Shown here in pieces: positions 1 to 12,500 of a stretch of DNA of 64,000 nt. The translations under genes and the position numbers were made by a program. Each line of letters begins with the position of its first letter. Position 1 is the stretch's first letter. The notes below the pieces were generated by a model that saw only the letters and a program-made list of their open reading frames with translations, was not told the origin of the DNA and did no database searches. The DNA is from Seminavis robusta (lineage: Eukaryota; Bacillariophyta; Bacillariophyceae; Naviculales; Naviculaceae): the NCBI GenBank assembly GCA_903772945.1, contig CAICTM010000049.1, positions 88,380 to 152,379 of the forward strand. The letters run 5' to 3'.

Positions 1-111
1 AGTTTGGGAAAACTGTAAACCAGTTTTTGCCGAGTTCTCGTTGTTGGCGGTGCAATCCATCGTAGCAGCAGCAATCAAGCAACAAGAGCACACAAGCAAG
101 TAGCCTTCGCC

Positions 112-3100
112 ATGTCAGGACGTGATCGAGGAAATCGAGGTGGTAAGTCGAGCCAAATCTGATTCTGTGGTTCATTGGATGGATTTCTTGCCTGGCAACA
201 AGAAGAATTCATGGTCTCACTTGAAATTCTGTTTCTCTTCCATATCGCAATGAAGGCGGTGGTCGGTACCATGGTGGTGGCGGCGGCCGTCATGGAGGAC
301 GACAAGGAGGACGAGGAGGTGAGTTAATGGATTTGATTTGATTCCTTGTGACGCGGTCGGCCATATTTCATTATCTGATCGTTTTTTCCGTGTTCCGTTT
401 GTTCATTAGGCGACAATTACCATGGTGGCCGTGGAGGCGACAATTACCACGGTGGACGCGGAGGAGGAGGACGCCATGGAGGCGGCCGTGGAGGAGGAGG
501 CGGCCGTGGTGGCGGACGCGGAGGTTAGTCATTTCGTGTTGTTGATTCCTTTGTCACGCTGCGATTCGATTCCAATTGTCAAATTGCTTATCCATGTATG
601 TTCCCTCTCCCATCATGACCATGCCAGACCGAGCTCCTGATCTCTCGGGCGTCACGAGTCTGTTGTCCAACATTGTCCTTTCATCCGTGACGCCAAACTT
701 TAGCTTTTTCATGTACTCCATCGATTGCAAAGATCGCTCTGGCAAGGGCCTCGACAGCTTGTCTCGCCGTGGAACTCTCTTCAACGAGGCCATCTGGAAG
801 ACTTTGTTGAAGGATATGCCCAAGAAACAGCTCACGGATCTCGAGCGCGTGGTGTTTTTCAGCGGAAGTTTCTTCTACTCGGCTCGACCTATTCCTGGCC
901 TCGAGGAGGCTAATCTACCCAAGGAGCTCTTGGATGGCAGCAAAACCGATGGCGACAGGTATGTGACAATATATGCCGTGTCACTCCTATCATGAAACGG
1001 TGTCCGTCCTGTGACAGATGCAGCTCACATCACGCTTTGCCTCTCTCAGTTTTGCCGTGCAGAAGGTCTGGCAGTTCACTGCTCCCAAGGAGATACTCGA
1101 AGCTCCCAAGGTTGTGCCTTCTGGAAGCATCGTTTGTGACCACCGCTGTCAAGATTGCACCAAGGCATTTCCTGACATTCGTGGTCTTTTGCAGCACTGT
1201 CAAGAGACTGGCCATCGTCCTGTCTTTGATCCAAAAGAGGCTGGTGCCAAGGCAGCCGAGACTCCAGTCTTTCTGAGCTATGTCAACATGGTCTTGTCAC
1301 GTGCTCTGTCGGAACGTCTTGCCAAGTGGGGACGAGAGTACATTGATCCTACCAAGAGCCACGAGGCGACAGACCGACAAGGGAACAAGCTTGGCGTCAT
1401 CATCTACCAAGCCTACAGCGCGGAGTTTGGACTCGTTCGTCCAAAGGGACCCAACAAGGCTCACTTGGCACTCACCGTCGATCTTCGAGCGAAGCTCCTG
1501 CGCAGTCAGAGTGTCCTCGATGTCATTAGTGATGGCCAACCCGGTCGCAATTTCTCTCAAAAGGACCAGGACCGTATCAAGCGTCAGTGGATTGGCGAGA
1601 CGGTCATTTACAAGATTGACAAGAAGACCTATTCTATTGTTGGCTTCAAGTTTGACCACAGCGCTGCGTCTCTTCCTGTCGAAGGTTTGGAGATCAGTGG
1701 AAAGCCGGTCTCTCATGCTCAGTATTTCAAGGACCGCAAGAACATCAATCTGCAGTATCCCAACGCCAAGCCCATGGTCGAAGTGTTGGGGAAGCGCAAG
1801 CAAAATATCTTTTTGCCGGCTGAGCTCATCTGCGGCAATGAGTTGGATCGCCGAGTGAAGGTAAGCTCATGCGCTGGCACTTTCTTCATGTCTTGTATTA
1901 TTGTCGCTCCATCTCAAAATGAAATCCGCTCTCATCTTCTTGATCTTTAGGAAATGCTCCCCATGATTGCAAGCTACAAGCCCGATCAGCGAAACGAGGC
2001 GATCGAGAAGATCAAGACATACCTGCTTCCCGGAGCTCAAAAGACCAAAGGAGCTGGAGGCCTCCTTCCAGCCTGTGGTATTGTGATGAGTGAAAACCGA
2101 CTTCAAGCAAAAGCTACGGTGATGCCAGTGCCCATGTTGATGGCCGCTGGGGTTCAGATCCCAAAAGAGAAATGTACGTACTTTCTTTGTATTGGTCAGT
2201 GTGATTTTTTTTAGTACGGTATTGTCTCAGGCCGACACCTGACCATGTACGCTTCGCTGTTTCTCTCCCTTAGCCGAAAACTGGGCTCCTGTGCTTGGCC
2301 GAGCCAAGTTCAATGTAGAGGCGAATCGCTCGACACAACTCAAACCAGTTGTTTTCTTCAGCAAGAAACTCAAAAAGAGTGGAGCCCAAGATGTGTACAA
2401 CCGCATTGCCAAACTTGTCAACGACTTCAAGACAAGCTACTCATTCAGCATGGCTCCATTGGCACTGATTGAAACAGGTATGACAAGACTCCTTTGGTTG
2501 TTGCTTACCACTTTATTTTGTTGGCATTATTATTATCTTTGTATTCTGACAGCTTCTTCTCTCTCCAAAAACTTACCTTGAACAACAGAGGAACAAGAAC
2601 GTCATTGGGGTGCTGTGGAGCGATACTTTTCTGGAGGTAATAAGTCAAACATCTTTGTCCTGGACTTTACAAAGCCGCGAGGTACTCTTGATCCGGCTTA
2701 TCCGGTCATCAAGCAAATGGTGAGTTTTACGTTTGGCTGCCTGGTGCATGTCGACTCATCTTACTTGCGTTGGATCCTCACTCTTTCACTTTGACTGTTG
2801 TTTGCAGCTGACCAAATCTGGCTACTTGAGCCAGTTTGTAAATTTCAATACGTACCAACATGACCAGCCCCGGGATATGAAGCGCAGCAGCATCATCCTG
2901 CAAGGCGTAGCACGGCAAATTCTGCAAAAAGCGGGCGTCCGGTACGTATTGGAAATAGTGTGTGATTGACGTTGTGTCTTTCCGTCAACTCAACTTCTCC
3001 TTTGTGGCATGCCTCAGGTTGTGGTGGGTGCAGCTCCCCAAGGAAATCCCCCTCCCCGCAGTGTTTGTTGGAGTTGACGTGTTCCATGCTCCTCGTGTGT

Positions 3101-4014
3101 ACGACCCTGTCCAGAAACAACGTGTGGCCAAGGCATCCTGTGCTGCCATTATCGTGCAGGTGGTTCGTCCGGGCGACCAGAAACGACACAAAGTAGAGAT
3201 TTACTCGGAGACCGTTGCGCGGTCTGCTGGTGAGGAGTATGGTCTCCAAGATGCGCTGAGCTCGACTATTTCCAATGCCCTCCGCTTTTTGAAGGTGAAT
3301 CCCATGTGTTGTGTGGTGTGGCGTGACGGAATTGGCGATTCGGCATTCGACACTCTTGCCTTCGAAGAGATTGCTGGAATTCGACGTGGATTGGCCGGAG
3401 GGCAGAAGCTTGTGGGGGCAGGACAGCAGCAATCTGCACCAGTTCCCCTTTCTTACATTGTAGCACAGAAGCGAATTGCTACCAAGTTTGTGACCCGGGG
3501 AGTGCAAGGCCACCCTGATGGGAAGTTTGGAGCCCCACCAGGAACACTAGTCGAAGGGATCCAGGGATTGCGATACAACACCTTTTACATTCAGGGCCGT
3601 GCACCCCCCTTCAGCACTCCAAAGCCGGTCCGATTCGTTGTTGTTGAGCAAGACAAGCAACTGAATCGGACCAGCATGCCCTTGTTGACTTGGGCAATGT
3701 GCCACGACTACCCCAATTGGCCAGGTGAGTGATTGGTGCATTTCAAATGTCGCCGAGTTTCATTTCCTATTGGTCGCTCTAACATGGAAACTGTTTGTTC
3801 TTTCATTTCAAACAATAGGACCAATCAAGGTGCCCAGCGTTTGCATGCATGCTCACAAGCTTGCCGAACTGGGAGGTTCAATGGTATGTGTGCAATGTTT
3901 GTTGGCTTTTTCTGTATTGCTTCAAATTCTTACATGACTGCCTCTTTGTTCCAGGTGGACTGTGGAAAAAACATTGATCACAAGGCGTATGCCAACACTG
4001 TCCATTTCCTCTAG
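112..4014 (+). CDS. Piwi-type Argonaute with RGG tail and C2H2 zinc finger
   Basis: Small-RNA-guided silencing nuclease, 957 aa. Exons by my reading: 112-142, 256-318, 410-523, 628-958, 1050-1860, 1951-2173, 2274-2477, 2589-2719, 2808-2941, 3018-3724, 3819-3883, 3955-4014; all junctions are GT-AG and keep phase. Residues 1-70 are Gly/Arg repeats (RGG boxes, usual sites of arginine methylation and Tudor binding). A C2H2 finger (C213, C216, H229, H235) precedes a PAZ domain (about 300-500; SHAQYFKDRKNI, LPAELICG). The PIWI domain shows D701 (VGVDVFH), D784 (WRDGIGD) and H929 (HAHKLAEL), with E741 or E745 as likely glutamate finger, so slicing looks possible. RDGIGD and AHKLA favour the Piwi over the Ago clade. 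It ends in VHFL, close to the usual short hydrophobic Argonaute tail. The very short 5' exons are the least certain part. Confidence 0.93.
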
Positions 4015-4533
4015 TTTTGATGGGTGTCTGCATGGGCATGTTGCAAAGTCTGGGTCTACTTTCTGGCTGGACCATCATCTCATTATTTCGTGATTAAAAG
4101 GCCTCAGCCTCATCATCAATCACTGGCGGTTCCTAATACCGTACAGCATAGAGGGGAGTAGTAGCGATATGACTCTTTTCATAACATAAGATTGATTGAA
4201 TTACCTTTTGCTCCATTCGTTTCTATTCTTTAGTCTAGGCTAGCTTACAACTGTTGGTTCCTCTTTGGTGCCAGAGGTGTTTGAAGCTGAGACAATGTCA
4301 ATATATTAACCGCTCCCCAGATGATGGTATAGGTACAGTAGTGAGTGCTTGTCGCAAACCAACTCGTAGGTAAACCACACCACTCGGGAACAGCCTAAAG
4401 TCTCTGTGAATTGGGCCCTGCAAAGATAAGACCAAATAGTGTTACATTCGTGTTCGTTATTCCTTATGAAAGAAGCAGCCACAACCCCAGAGGCGCCAAA
4501 AGAGGAGCGAGCAGAATTCCCAGTTAAACGAAG
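4015..4533. other. convergent intergenic region
   Basis: The 3' ends of the Argonaute (+) and the receptor gene (-) face each other here. I see no ORF, RNA gene or repeat, only AT-rich sequence suited to 3' UTRs and polyadenylation. Confidence 0.6.
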
Positions 4534-7500
4534 CTAAGACCGAGGCTCGTCGTCGAGGGTATAGTCCGACGGACCGTCTGACGAGGGGTTTGGACGTCCC
4601 ATGCGGCCGCCTTCGGGTGCGTTCCAGACATCTTTTTCTGCGGCTGCTTCCTCGAAAAAGGTTGGGGCCGGCGGGGCTGCATGAACCTCTGCATCCATGA
4701 TCAAGCCATTTTGTTGCGATTCGAGATTATGCACGATGTCACTCAGGTGAGAACGCTCTTGTTCATGGATGCGTCTCATTTCTTCCATTTCATTCTCAAG
4801 TGCTACGACTCGTCGCGCGTTGGCTTCAGCTCGAGCCCGGTCGGCACCGGCAAAAGATGTGTTTGAAGCCATTGTCGACCCTGTGCCACCCGCCGTGTCC
4901 AGCCCAGACACGACAGTTTGGCTCTTGCCTACAGAGATTGACATTCTTGGCTTGGGAGGACCACCAAAATAGTGGTTTCGTGTCCAGACATACATCTTGG
5001 GCCAAATCACAAGAGCGACCAGGGTAACCGAGAAGATGAAAGCAAGCGCTGCCATGATCAAGTAGGATGCGTCTCTCGAAACTCCATCTAGGATGACAAA
5101 CACGGGGATGCCAATTGCCCAAACTTGCACATGCGAGAAGATTGCGAAGAAGATCCACTTGGACTCTGCGAGTTCTGCCTGAACATCCTTCAACTTCCAC
5201 GATATTGCTCCAGTCATAATGACAGAGATGAAAATAATGATGGCCAGGGGGATGATGAATGGTAGTGCACCAGCGTCGCCCGTACTGTTGCATTCAGCGT
5301 AGGAAATCCATTGCCCTTCTTCGTCTGCATTGGTGATTTCCCGACTCCATACCAGGGGGTCAACGATTTGCCAAACCATAAGAATGATAACGCTGAGGAA
5401 AATGACAATGCCGAATGGAATCAGCACCTGATTGATCTGTACTGCTTGTCGTCTCATGGAAAGCAGTTTACTCAATCGCCACAGCTTGAAGAAAAGGGCC
5501 AGATACATGACCTGGTATCCAATCACGAAAAACCATGGGAATGCTGAGCAAAATCCACTGAGCGTGTCTTCAGACACACCCTTGTCTTCATCCCACGATA
5601 TGAAGAAGATGGAGAAAGCCACCATTGCCGAGCCGAGGCACAACAAATAGAGGAATTCGGGTTGGCTGGCCTTCACAATACGGTCCTCTCGCATGGCGTA
5701 CACCCAAACTCCGGCGCCAACAGCGAGGACTAAAGCAAAGAAGCAGAGGAACAATCCAAAAGCGTGAATTCCTGGGGACAAGTAGTTCCATTCTGCAGTG
5801 GTCTTTAGTGGCTGGGGTTCGTTGGTGGTACCATCATAAAAGAGAAACTCGGTACCTTCCACAGGAACCCAGCTCCCCGGAACTGGCATATCCGAGCCTT
5901 CCACCTGTGTGTCATTGGTGTACAGGTGTGTCAAGACGAGCTCGTAGCTGCATGTACAAAGATGAAGTCTTGTGAGCACCCAAACATTGCGTACGTCATG
6001 CAACCCCCCACCCCTGTGGCTGCTCCTCGTGCTTACCTTTGCATGTCATTTTCATCCACAGTCGTCGGTCGAAGATTGTACATTCCGTAAATGACGCCCG
6101 AAATGTCTCTACCGTTCAGACGTCCCAACGCTAGCTCACTGGTTTCATGGGATTGGGAGAACTGAACATATCCCGATGCGCCCTGGAACTCTGTTTCGAA
6201 TACTTCGGCTACGTGTTCTCCGCCTTCGCTGTGAGCCTTGCACGCACTGAGACCAGTCAAGACGATGGAGTCATAGAGGAAGCTGGCATACTCAGTGGGC
6301 GTCTCTCTTCGAAAGTACCCCGCAGTTTCCATGCTTGAGAGAATGGTTTTGTTGAGTGGATTGTTCATTGGTTCGTTGAAATGTTCGGCAATGCTGTCCG
6401 GTTGGTTTCTCCAAGCCCTCAAAAAGGGATCGGCTTCGCCATAGTATTTGAAGGGGTCGTAGTTGGTGAAGACGGCAGCACCACGGAGTAGTTTGTCAGT
6501 AGGGGAATCGACTTTATACTGGATGTGTGGCAGCATGGCGGGAGTCAGCATATCTCCCGAAAGCATCCAGAAATAGTCGTCTCCCAACAACCCCATGTCT
6601 GCTGCAACGTCGGCGACATCATCCAAGACCGCCAGACGATCGGTGGCCAATAGAATGCTGTGGTATCCATCCTCCACAGTGGTCTCTAGCGACTCTTCGA
6701 TGGATCCTCTGTCTCCTTCGATAATGTGCTCCGTGATAGTGGCGTATTCCTCCAAAAAGTCCTCGGCGTCTTCCAATGGATCTTCATACTGTTCTCCATA
6801 GTCCGATGCATCATAAATAATGGCCAAGAACTTGCGCTCGACGACGTCTCGTTGTACGAAATTGGCAATGGCGAATCCGTAGTCTTGCGAAGAAGTAATG
6901 GTTCGAGCTAGAGTTGGAAAATCAGCCCGACGAGACAGTCGACGGTCAATTGTCGAGTAGGCCATTTGAGGGATCCATAGGTTTTCCGTGACGGCCGAAA
7001 CTCCTTCGTTGACTCGAGGATGAGTGGGTCCAATCACAGCACACATGGCTTTGGTAGGATCTTGGTTGTTGCTGGCAGCTTGGCGAGTAATGTCGAGTAG
7101 TGCGTCGACTGCCATGGGACGACTGTATCCGCTGTCGCGGTAGAGGATGGAAGGGAAGGTGATGTTGCAATAGTCAATGTCGGCAATCTCGGGGACGATG
7201 GAAGCGTCACGTTCATTCTACCGTATCAGTAAAAGTAGAGAAGAAGAAAGAAGAAACAAGAAGTATACCTGTGAGGGGTTCATCGCTCCACAAAAATTGA
7301 AAAAAGAGACATCCACTTCCATGGTCACTCGTCAACTCACAAAGTGTTTGACAGCCAATTCAGCAGTCAACATGAGGGTAAAAGAGGCCTTCTCCAGTGT
7401 CTCCTTGTCAGGCCAAATCCCGTAGCCGTAGTACTCGACACCCTCATCTTGGATTGCCTTGGGAGGACCCTCACGTCTGATTGAAGGAAAAGAGAGAAGC

Positions 7501-7732
7501 AAAAGTGAGCATCAACACGTCGATCGTCCATCTATTCTGGCTTGGATTGCCTTGACTTAATTGGATGGACTAACTAGACTTACTCATCGCTGAATGGCAA
7601 AAGCGCCACCAATTGACATTCCAAGTCATCGGTCAGCACTGGTCCTCGCTTTTCCTCTGCCGAAAGTACCGTCGCTGTAAGCACGACAAGTCCCAGCAGG
7701 GGGCCGGCAATGGCTCTCGGTCGAAGCATCAT
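4534..7732 (-). CDS. GABA-B-like class C G-protein-coupled receptor
   Basis: 959 aa in four exons read right to left: 7732-7584, 7476-7341, 7217-6037, 5947-4534; all junctions are GT-AG and in phase. An N-terminal signal peptide (GPLLGLVVLTATVLSA) leads into a long extracellular region resembling the periplasmic-binding-type ligand domain (LTAELAVKHF, DYCNITFPSILYRDS, VIGPTHPRVN). Residues about 549-840 hold seven hydrophobic spans of the class C 7TM type. The cytoplasmic tail has a heptad region (ALENEMEEMRRIHEQE) like the coiled coil through which GABA-B subunits dimerise, then an acidic Ser-rich end. The cysteine-rich linker of glutamate receptors is absent, which favours the GABA-B branch. 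Two ATGs in a row (7732 and 7729) make the start slightly uncertain. Ligand unknown. Confidence 0.88.
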
Positions 7733-9517
7733 GGTGGTATAATGTGTGATGTGATACAATAGAAAACTGGACTGACTACCGTACTCAGGTGATCAGGCGG
7801 TCCACTCGCTTGGTTCTGAGCAGTGTTTATTAGTGGAGATCTGTTGTTTTGGTTAGAGAAACTCGGGAAGGGTGATACCAGCCCCACCAGCGAATAACCA
7901 CCGATTGCATGTACTGAGTAGAACGTAGTTTTGCTGGTTTTGGGAAGGGGCGTTGCAGAAGATACAAGACTGATGTTGACGAATAAATTTCGAAAAGGGT
8001 CGGACGTCGAAGGGGAAGAGGTTTCAAAGAGCTATTTAGATGCGGGAAATCACTGAGTTGAGTTTTAGATCTTCGAAGCCCAAAATCATCATCTTCTCTC
8101 CCTGCTATGATCGATACAGGTAGAAGCCTTCAATTCTACTGCTGAATTTCTCATTGTCAAGAACAGGCAGCGTAGAATGTCGGAGGCAACGCAAACAAAG
8201 CAGATGGTTTGCAGCAAAAGGTTGCAAGCTTTCGCGCTGTGATGCCTCATCCAAGACAGAGCTCTAGCGACTCATTCATCAGGAACCAGCCTACTTATTA
8301 GTCAACCCAAAACCTATTTTGTCTATCATATCTACCTGCTCCTTGGGTTTTCTTTCGGACAACTTAGGATCCTTAGTAACTACAGTACTAGTACCTATGC
8401 ATAGTACACGTATGGAGTGCCCAATGCTATTGTTCAAGGTCTTGCCATACAGGTAGATACAGAGACAAATAGACAGACAACTCTAATTGGCAAACCTCGT
8501 TGATGGCTACGGTATTTGCAAAGATACCTGTAGCGCCTCACCCCGAACGTACCGTACGGTACCGGACGGTAGCTCCTTGAAAGGTTTCTCAAAAGACAGA
8601 AAATATGCAAGGTTTCCCGCTTCCTTCCAAAAGTACACAACATTACACTGGTCCGCAATTGTCAAAAGCATCCAAGACATTGAGTACCGTACGGTATTGA
8701 GTGGAACACCTCGATACTCTTGTACAGTGTACTTAAGCAGACGATACTCGAAAGGATGACTGCTTTGAGAAGGTGCAGTAGACTATTTACAAAATTTATC
8801 AGTGCAAGAGAAGACCTAACGACAGCCTTGTGTTATTACCGGTCCGTTAGGTACTCAGTACTGTACAGAGTATGGCATACTATAAGTAGCCACATCCTTT
8901 AGGTCCAATGCTGCTTCATCACTGGTCACAGAGTGGCAAGGAGCGTGACGAGCTCGTCACGACAGTTCCACATTGCTCACTTTTTAGTCAGTTTCGGAAT
9001 GTCAATCATGTGCAAGCCTTGCATCCTTATCCACCACCTCTACTAGCTAGACCTGGTTGAAGGTTTTGGAAAAGCGATGCTGGGGGATAGGAAATCACAT
9101 CCTTTTCTTACGGGAGAATCTATTCCACCATCCCGCCCTGTTGTTTGTTTCTGTAGACGGTAAGCTACCCGAAAACGCCGTTTGGAGCCAGCAGCTAGCA
9201 GCCAGCAGCCAGTATCAGAGACCAAAGCTGCTCCGCGGGAACCGGTACCGGTACGGGTTCACTATTTGCTGGGCCTTTCCTACATGTAGCTGCTACTTTT
9301 GTGTGTGCTTGGTAACTTGAACGTGTAAAAGTGACAGTCAACCTGGCTGTCTGATGCGAGAGACAAATCAAAAAGTAGATCTAGTTCTCTGGAATAGAAC
9401 AACTGTTGTCCATGCACACCAAATAGTCAGGTTATTTCCTTTTGCTAAAGTAACGAATATCTTCCCTGGCCCGTTTTCAAGCTACCGGTACCATAGTAGG
9501 CCCGACTTCAGCACAGC
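7733..9517. other. long gene-free region rich in short palindromes
   Basis: About 1.8 kb without a credible gene; ORFs stay under 90 codons and show no family features. It carries many small palindromes built from CGTACG and CCGGTACC (for example around 8545-8575, 8685-8695 and 9238-9255) and the perfect 16-bp palindrome gtgacgagctcgtcac near 8946. It lies upstream of the receptor gene and downstream of the polymerase gene, so part is promoter and 3' UTR. Confidence 0.5.
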
Positions 9518-12500
9518 CTACTGAAGTGCTGAGGATTGAGCCCCGCCAGCAATCATCGACTGCCAAAACGAAGGTGAGACCCAATTGAAGGCGCTCACAC
9601 TCAGATACTGCTGGGATCGCTTGTGCAACTCTTCAAAGACGACCTTGCCTTCTCGGGAGAGATTCTTCTGAAGGTCTCTCGCTTTGCCAAATGTTTTCTT
9701 CTGTTCGCATGCATGTTCAATGTCGAACAGCGTTTCGAGGTACTTGAGCTGTGTATGAACAGCACGCTCCGTGCAAACTGACTTCATGCGCCCGTTGCAT
9801 CCACGCCTCAAGCAAATGCCGCCGTGGACAGACAGCTGGCGAGTCTCGAGGCTACACATTGGCTCATCACAGCGGATCACACCCTCGTAGTACTTCTTGT
9901 GGAGGTTGTGTACCCACAGCGTCATGGCGTTGCCGAGTCGGGCAAAGCACTGGAAGTGATTGTTGCACCCCCAAAAGTTGGGTGAAGAGCACTCTGGATT
10001 CACGCAACGGAGACCTTCCACCAGAACGGTACCGTCAGGATTCTTGGCAACATGAAAGACGCCCGGGAACTCGCTTTCGACTTTGCAAGCAGAGCATCGG
10101 AACTTGAACTTCTCCACGTTTTGGAAACGTTCGCGGTCCGGCTTACAAGACTCTGGAGTGTAATCAACATCATCGTTGTCGAATTCTTCGTCACCGAAAG
10201 CGGCACTTTGACTGTACTTGGCTGAGTCAAGCCCCATCTTGGATGCGAGAACACGCTGCGAAGTTTGTTGGATAGGCTCACAGAGACGAGCCACCGGTGG
10301 CAGGATCTGTTGGGCCAGATAGTACTCGACGTCTGGCTTTAGAACGCCACCACTTCGGAGGATTTCATCGGGATGGCGGGCACGCTCAGCTGGTGTGGGC
10401 ACTTTTTCGTCTTTGTTGGGGGTCCCAATGGGTGCAGTAATGATGTAGGGAATGTGATCTCCCGTGTTCACCGGTCGATTGTCCTTGAGCATCATCTTTG
10501 CAACATGGACGTGAGCCTGAGATTTGCCGTCTGGGTAATCGTTGGGGTGCTTGCTAAGCCCCTTGGTGATTGTGTACTTTTCCAGTGGCAACTCGTTGTT
10601 TCGCATCTTTTTCGCAAGCTCTTCTAGGTGATTGTGGATGTTGTTCACTACGATTTCGGGATCTTCCCCAGAAAGGATCTGATCAGCCAAAAAACGACCA
10701 GTATCCTTCGACTGAATACACCAGTCACGCCGAACTAGATCGAGTCCTTTGAGCTCCTGTCCGTACGTGATGCCGTCGGGTCCCTCCACAACAGTCTTGG
10801 CAGCGTACTTTTTCTTCTTGAGAAGCAGCATTGAGCGAAAGACTCCATCTATTTCTAGTTCCAGAGTTCGGTAGAGTCGATTCACCTCTCTCTTGACTCG
10901 TTCACCCAGCTCTTTGACCTTCGGCAAGTCGGCTTCGTTGCTAAGGCGCGTGTTGATCATGATACTGTCAGTGTCACCGTAGATGACATCGAGTCCTACC
11001 GAGTCCTGGGCGATAGTCACAGTTCGTTGAAGCTTCGTTGCGAGACAACAACGGCAACGTGAAAACGTGAGTCATGGACAAAGCAGCAGTTCCACCAGGA
11101 GAAGGCTGCCAACTGAATACTCACAGTTTCGCGTCCCATCATTGTAACCATGGCAGCAATAGGTTGGGCATAGAAGCGAGAGTTAGAGAAACCGAGACAA
11201 CCGTACATCGAGTTGGCTGTGAGTTTGAGCGCTTGCTGGCGAATATCAAGCTGAAGAAGGACAGTTAAAGTCATGATTAGTGCAATATTTGGCTTGACAA
11301 AAACAAACTCCATCTTCCTATACTTACCTCTTTCGCCTTGTCAGCGTTCTTTTCTGACTTTAGCATCTTCTTCACGTTTCGTCGGCGCTCAACCAAATTC
11401 TTAATGACTCGTGGTAGGACACCCTGCCCCTTGGACTCGTCGGGAAGCGGAGGCAAGTTCTTGGACACTTCTTCCTCCTCGCCTTCAGCAGCTTCTACCG
11501 GCGTGGCGAACGTGGCCCATTCGATGGTTGTGAAGCACAAGTTGTACTCTTGGATAAGGGAAGGGTACAAACTGTTAAAATCCAGCAGCAAGATGAAGGA
11601 ATCGTACAGTCCTTTCTTAGGTTCAAGCACCAAACCTCCGCTGTACTTGGCCTTTCCTTTTCCAGCAGCGCCCTTCTTGCTTCCAGGGCGTCGTTTCTCG
11701 GGCACCAAGTGCTTCAGGCGATGAAACTCATGTAGCAACAGATACTCTGTCCTCTCTGCGCGGTTACTTTTCATCGTGTGCGACCATAGGTTTCCGGCGA
11801 TGCAGGTTAGCTGCTTCGTCAGTGGCAAGATTTGCAACTTGAACATGAGGCGATGGACGAGTTGCGTATCAAAAAGCGTGTGTTGTGCCAGCCGCACGAT
11901 TGTCTTGCTAGACTCATACCACTGAGGGATATCCACCGGTTCAACCTCCACCCTTTGTGTCTTGAGTTGCGTAGCAGCCAAGTTTGTGAGTGAATACGTT
12001 GTTTCCCGAAGAAGTTCCTTGGCGCTCAAGTAGGTATCACACAAGAGGCGTCCGGACATGGCATCAGCAATAGCGTAGTCCTTGCGTCCAGAGTGTGAAC
12101 TCTTGGAAGGCATTTGCATGCGACGACGACGGCCCAGCTTGGACCAGAGCGACACCTTCAGTTCCCGGCAACGATTCAGCAGGACTTCTGCGTCAAAGCC
12201 CCAGATATTGTGCCCCACAAGGACGTCAGGATCCCACTGTCCCAGTTGAGCAAGGAGACGACACAAGAGGGCTCGTTCGTTGTACTCGCGGCAGAGATCT
12301 GGCATATTTCTGGACGCCTCTCTTTCAAAGTCTCGCGGGAACTTGGGAACAGCTCCCCCGAGGTCACCCCTTGCCAATGGGCGAATGATGGTGATTTGCG
12401 ACATGTGTCGAACTGACTCATCGGAAGCAGTATCCAACAGAACTTCCTTGTGGCAGACGGCACTGACGGTCACGATTTCCGACTTTTGCGTCTTGGGGTT

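Noticed and set aside
1018-1049. Alternative start or acceptor at 1018 or 1024 in the Argonaute gene
   Set aside because: These do not fit the phase of the preceding exon; the acceptor at 1048-1049 does and has a good pyrimidine tract.
7253-7269. Possible 17-nt microexon in the receptor gene (between AG and GTATAC)
   Set aside because: Direct joining of the neighbouring exons gives KHFNERDA in frame, the expected receptor sequence; the microexon would shift the frame.
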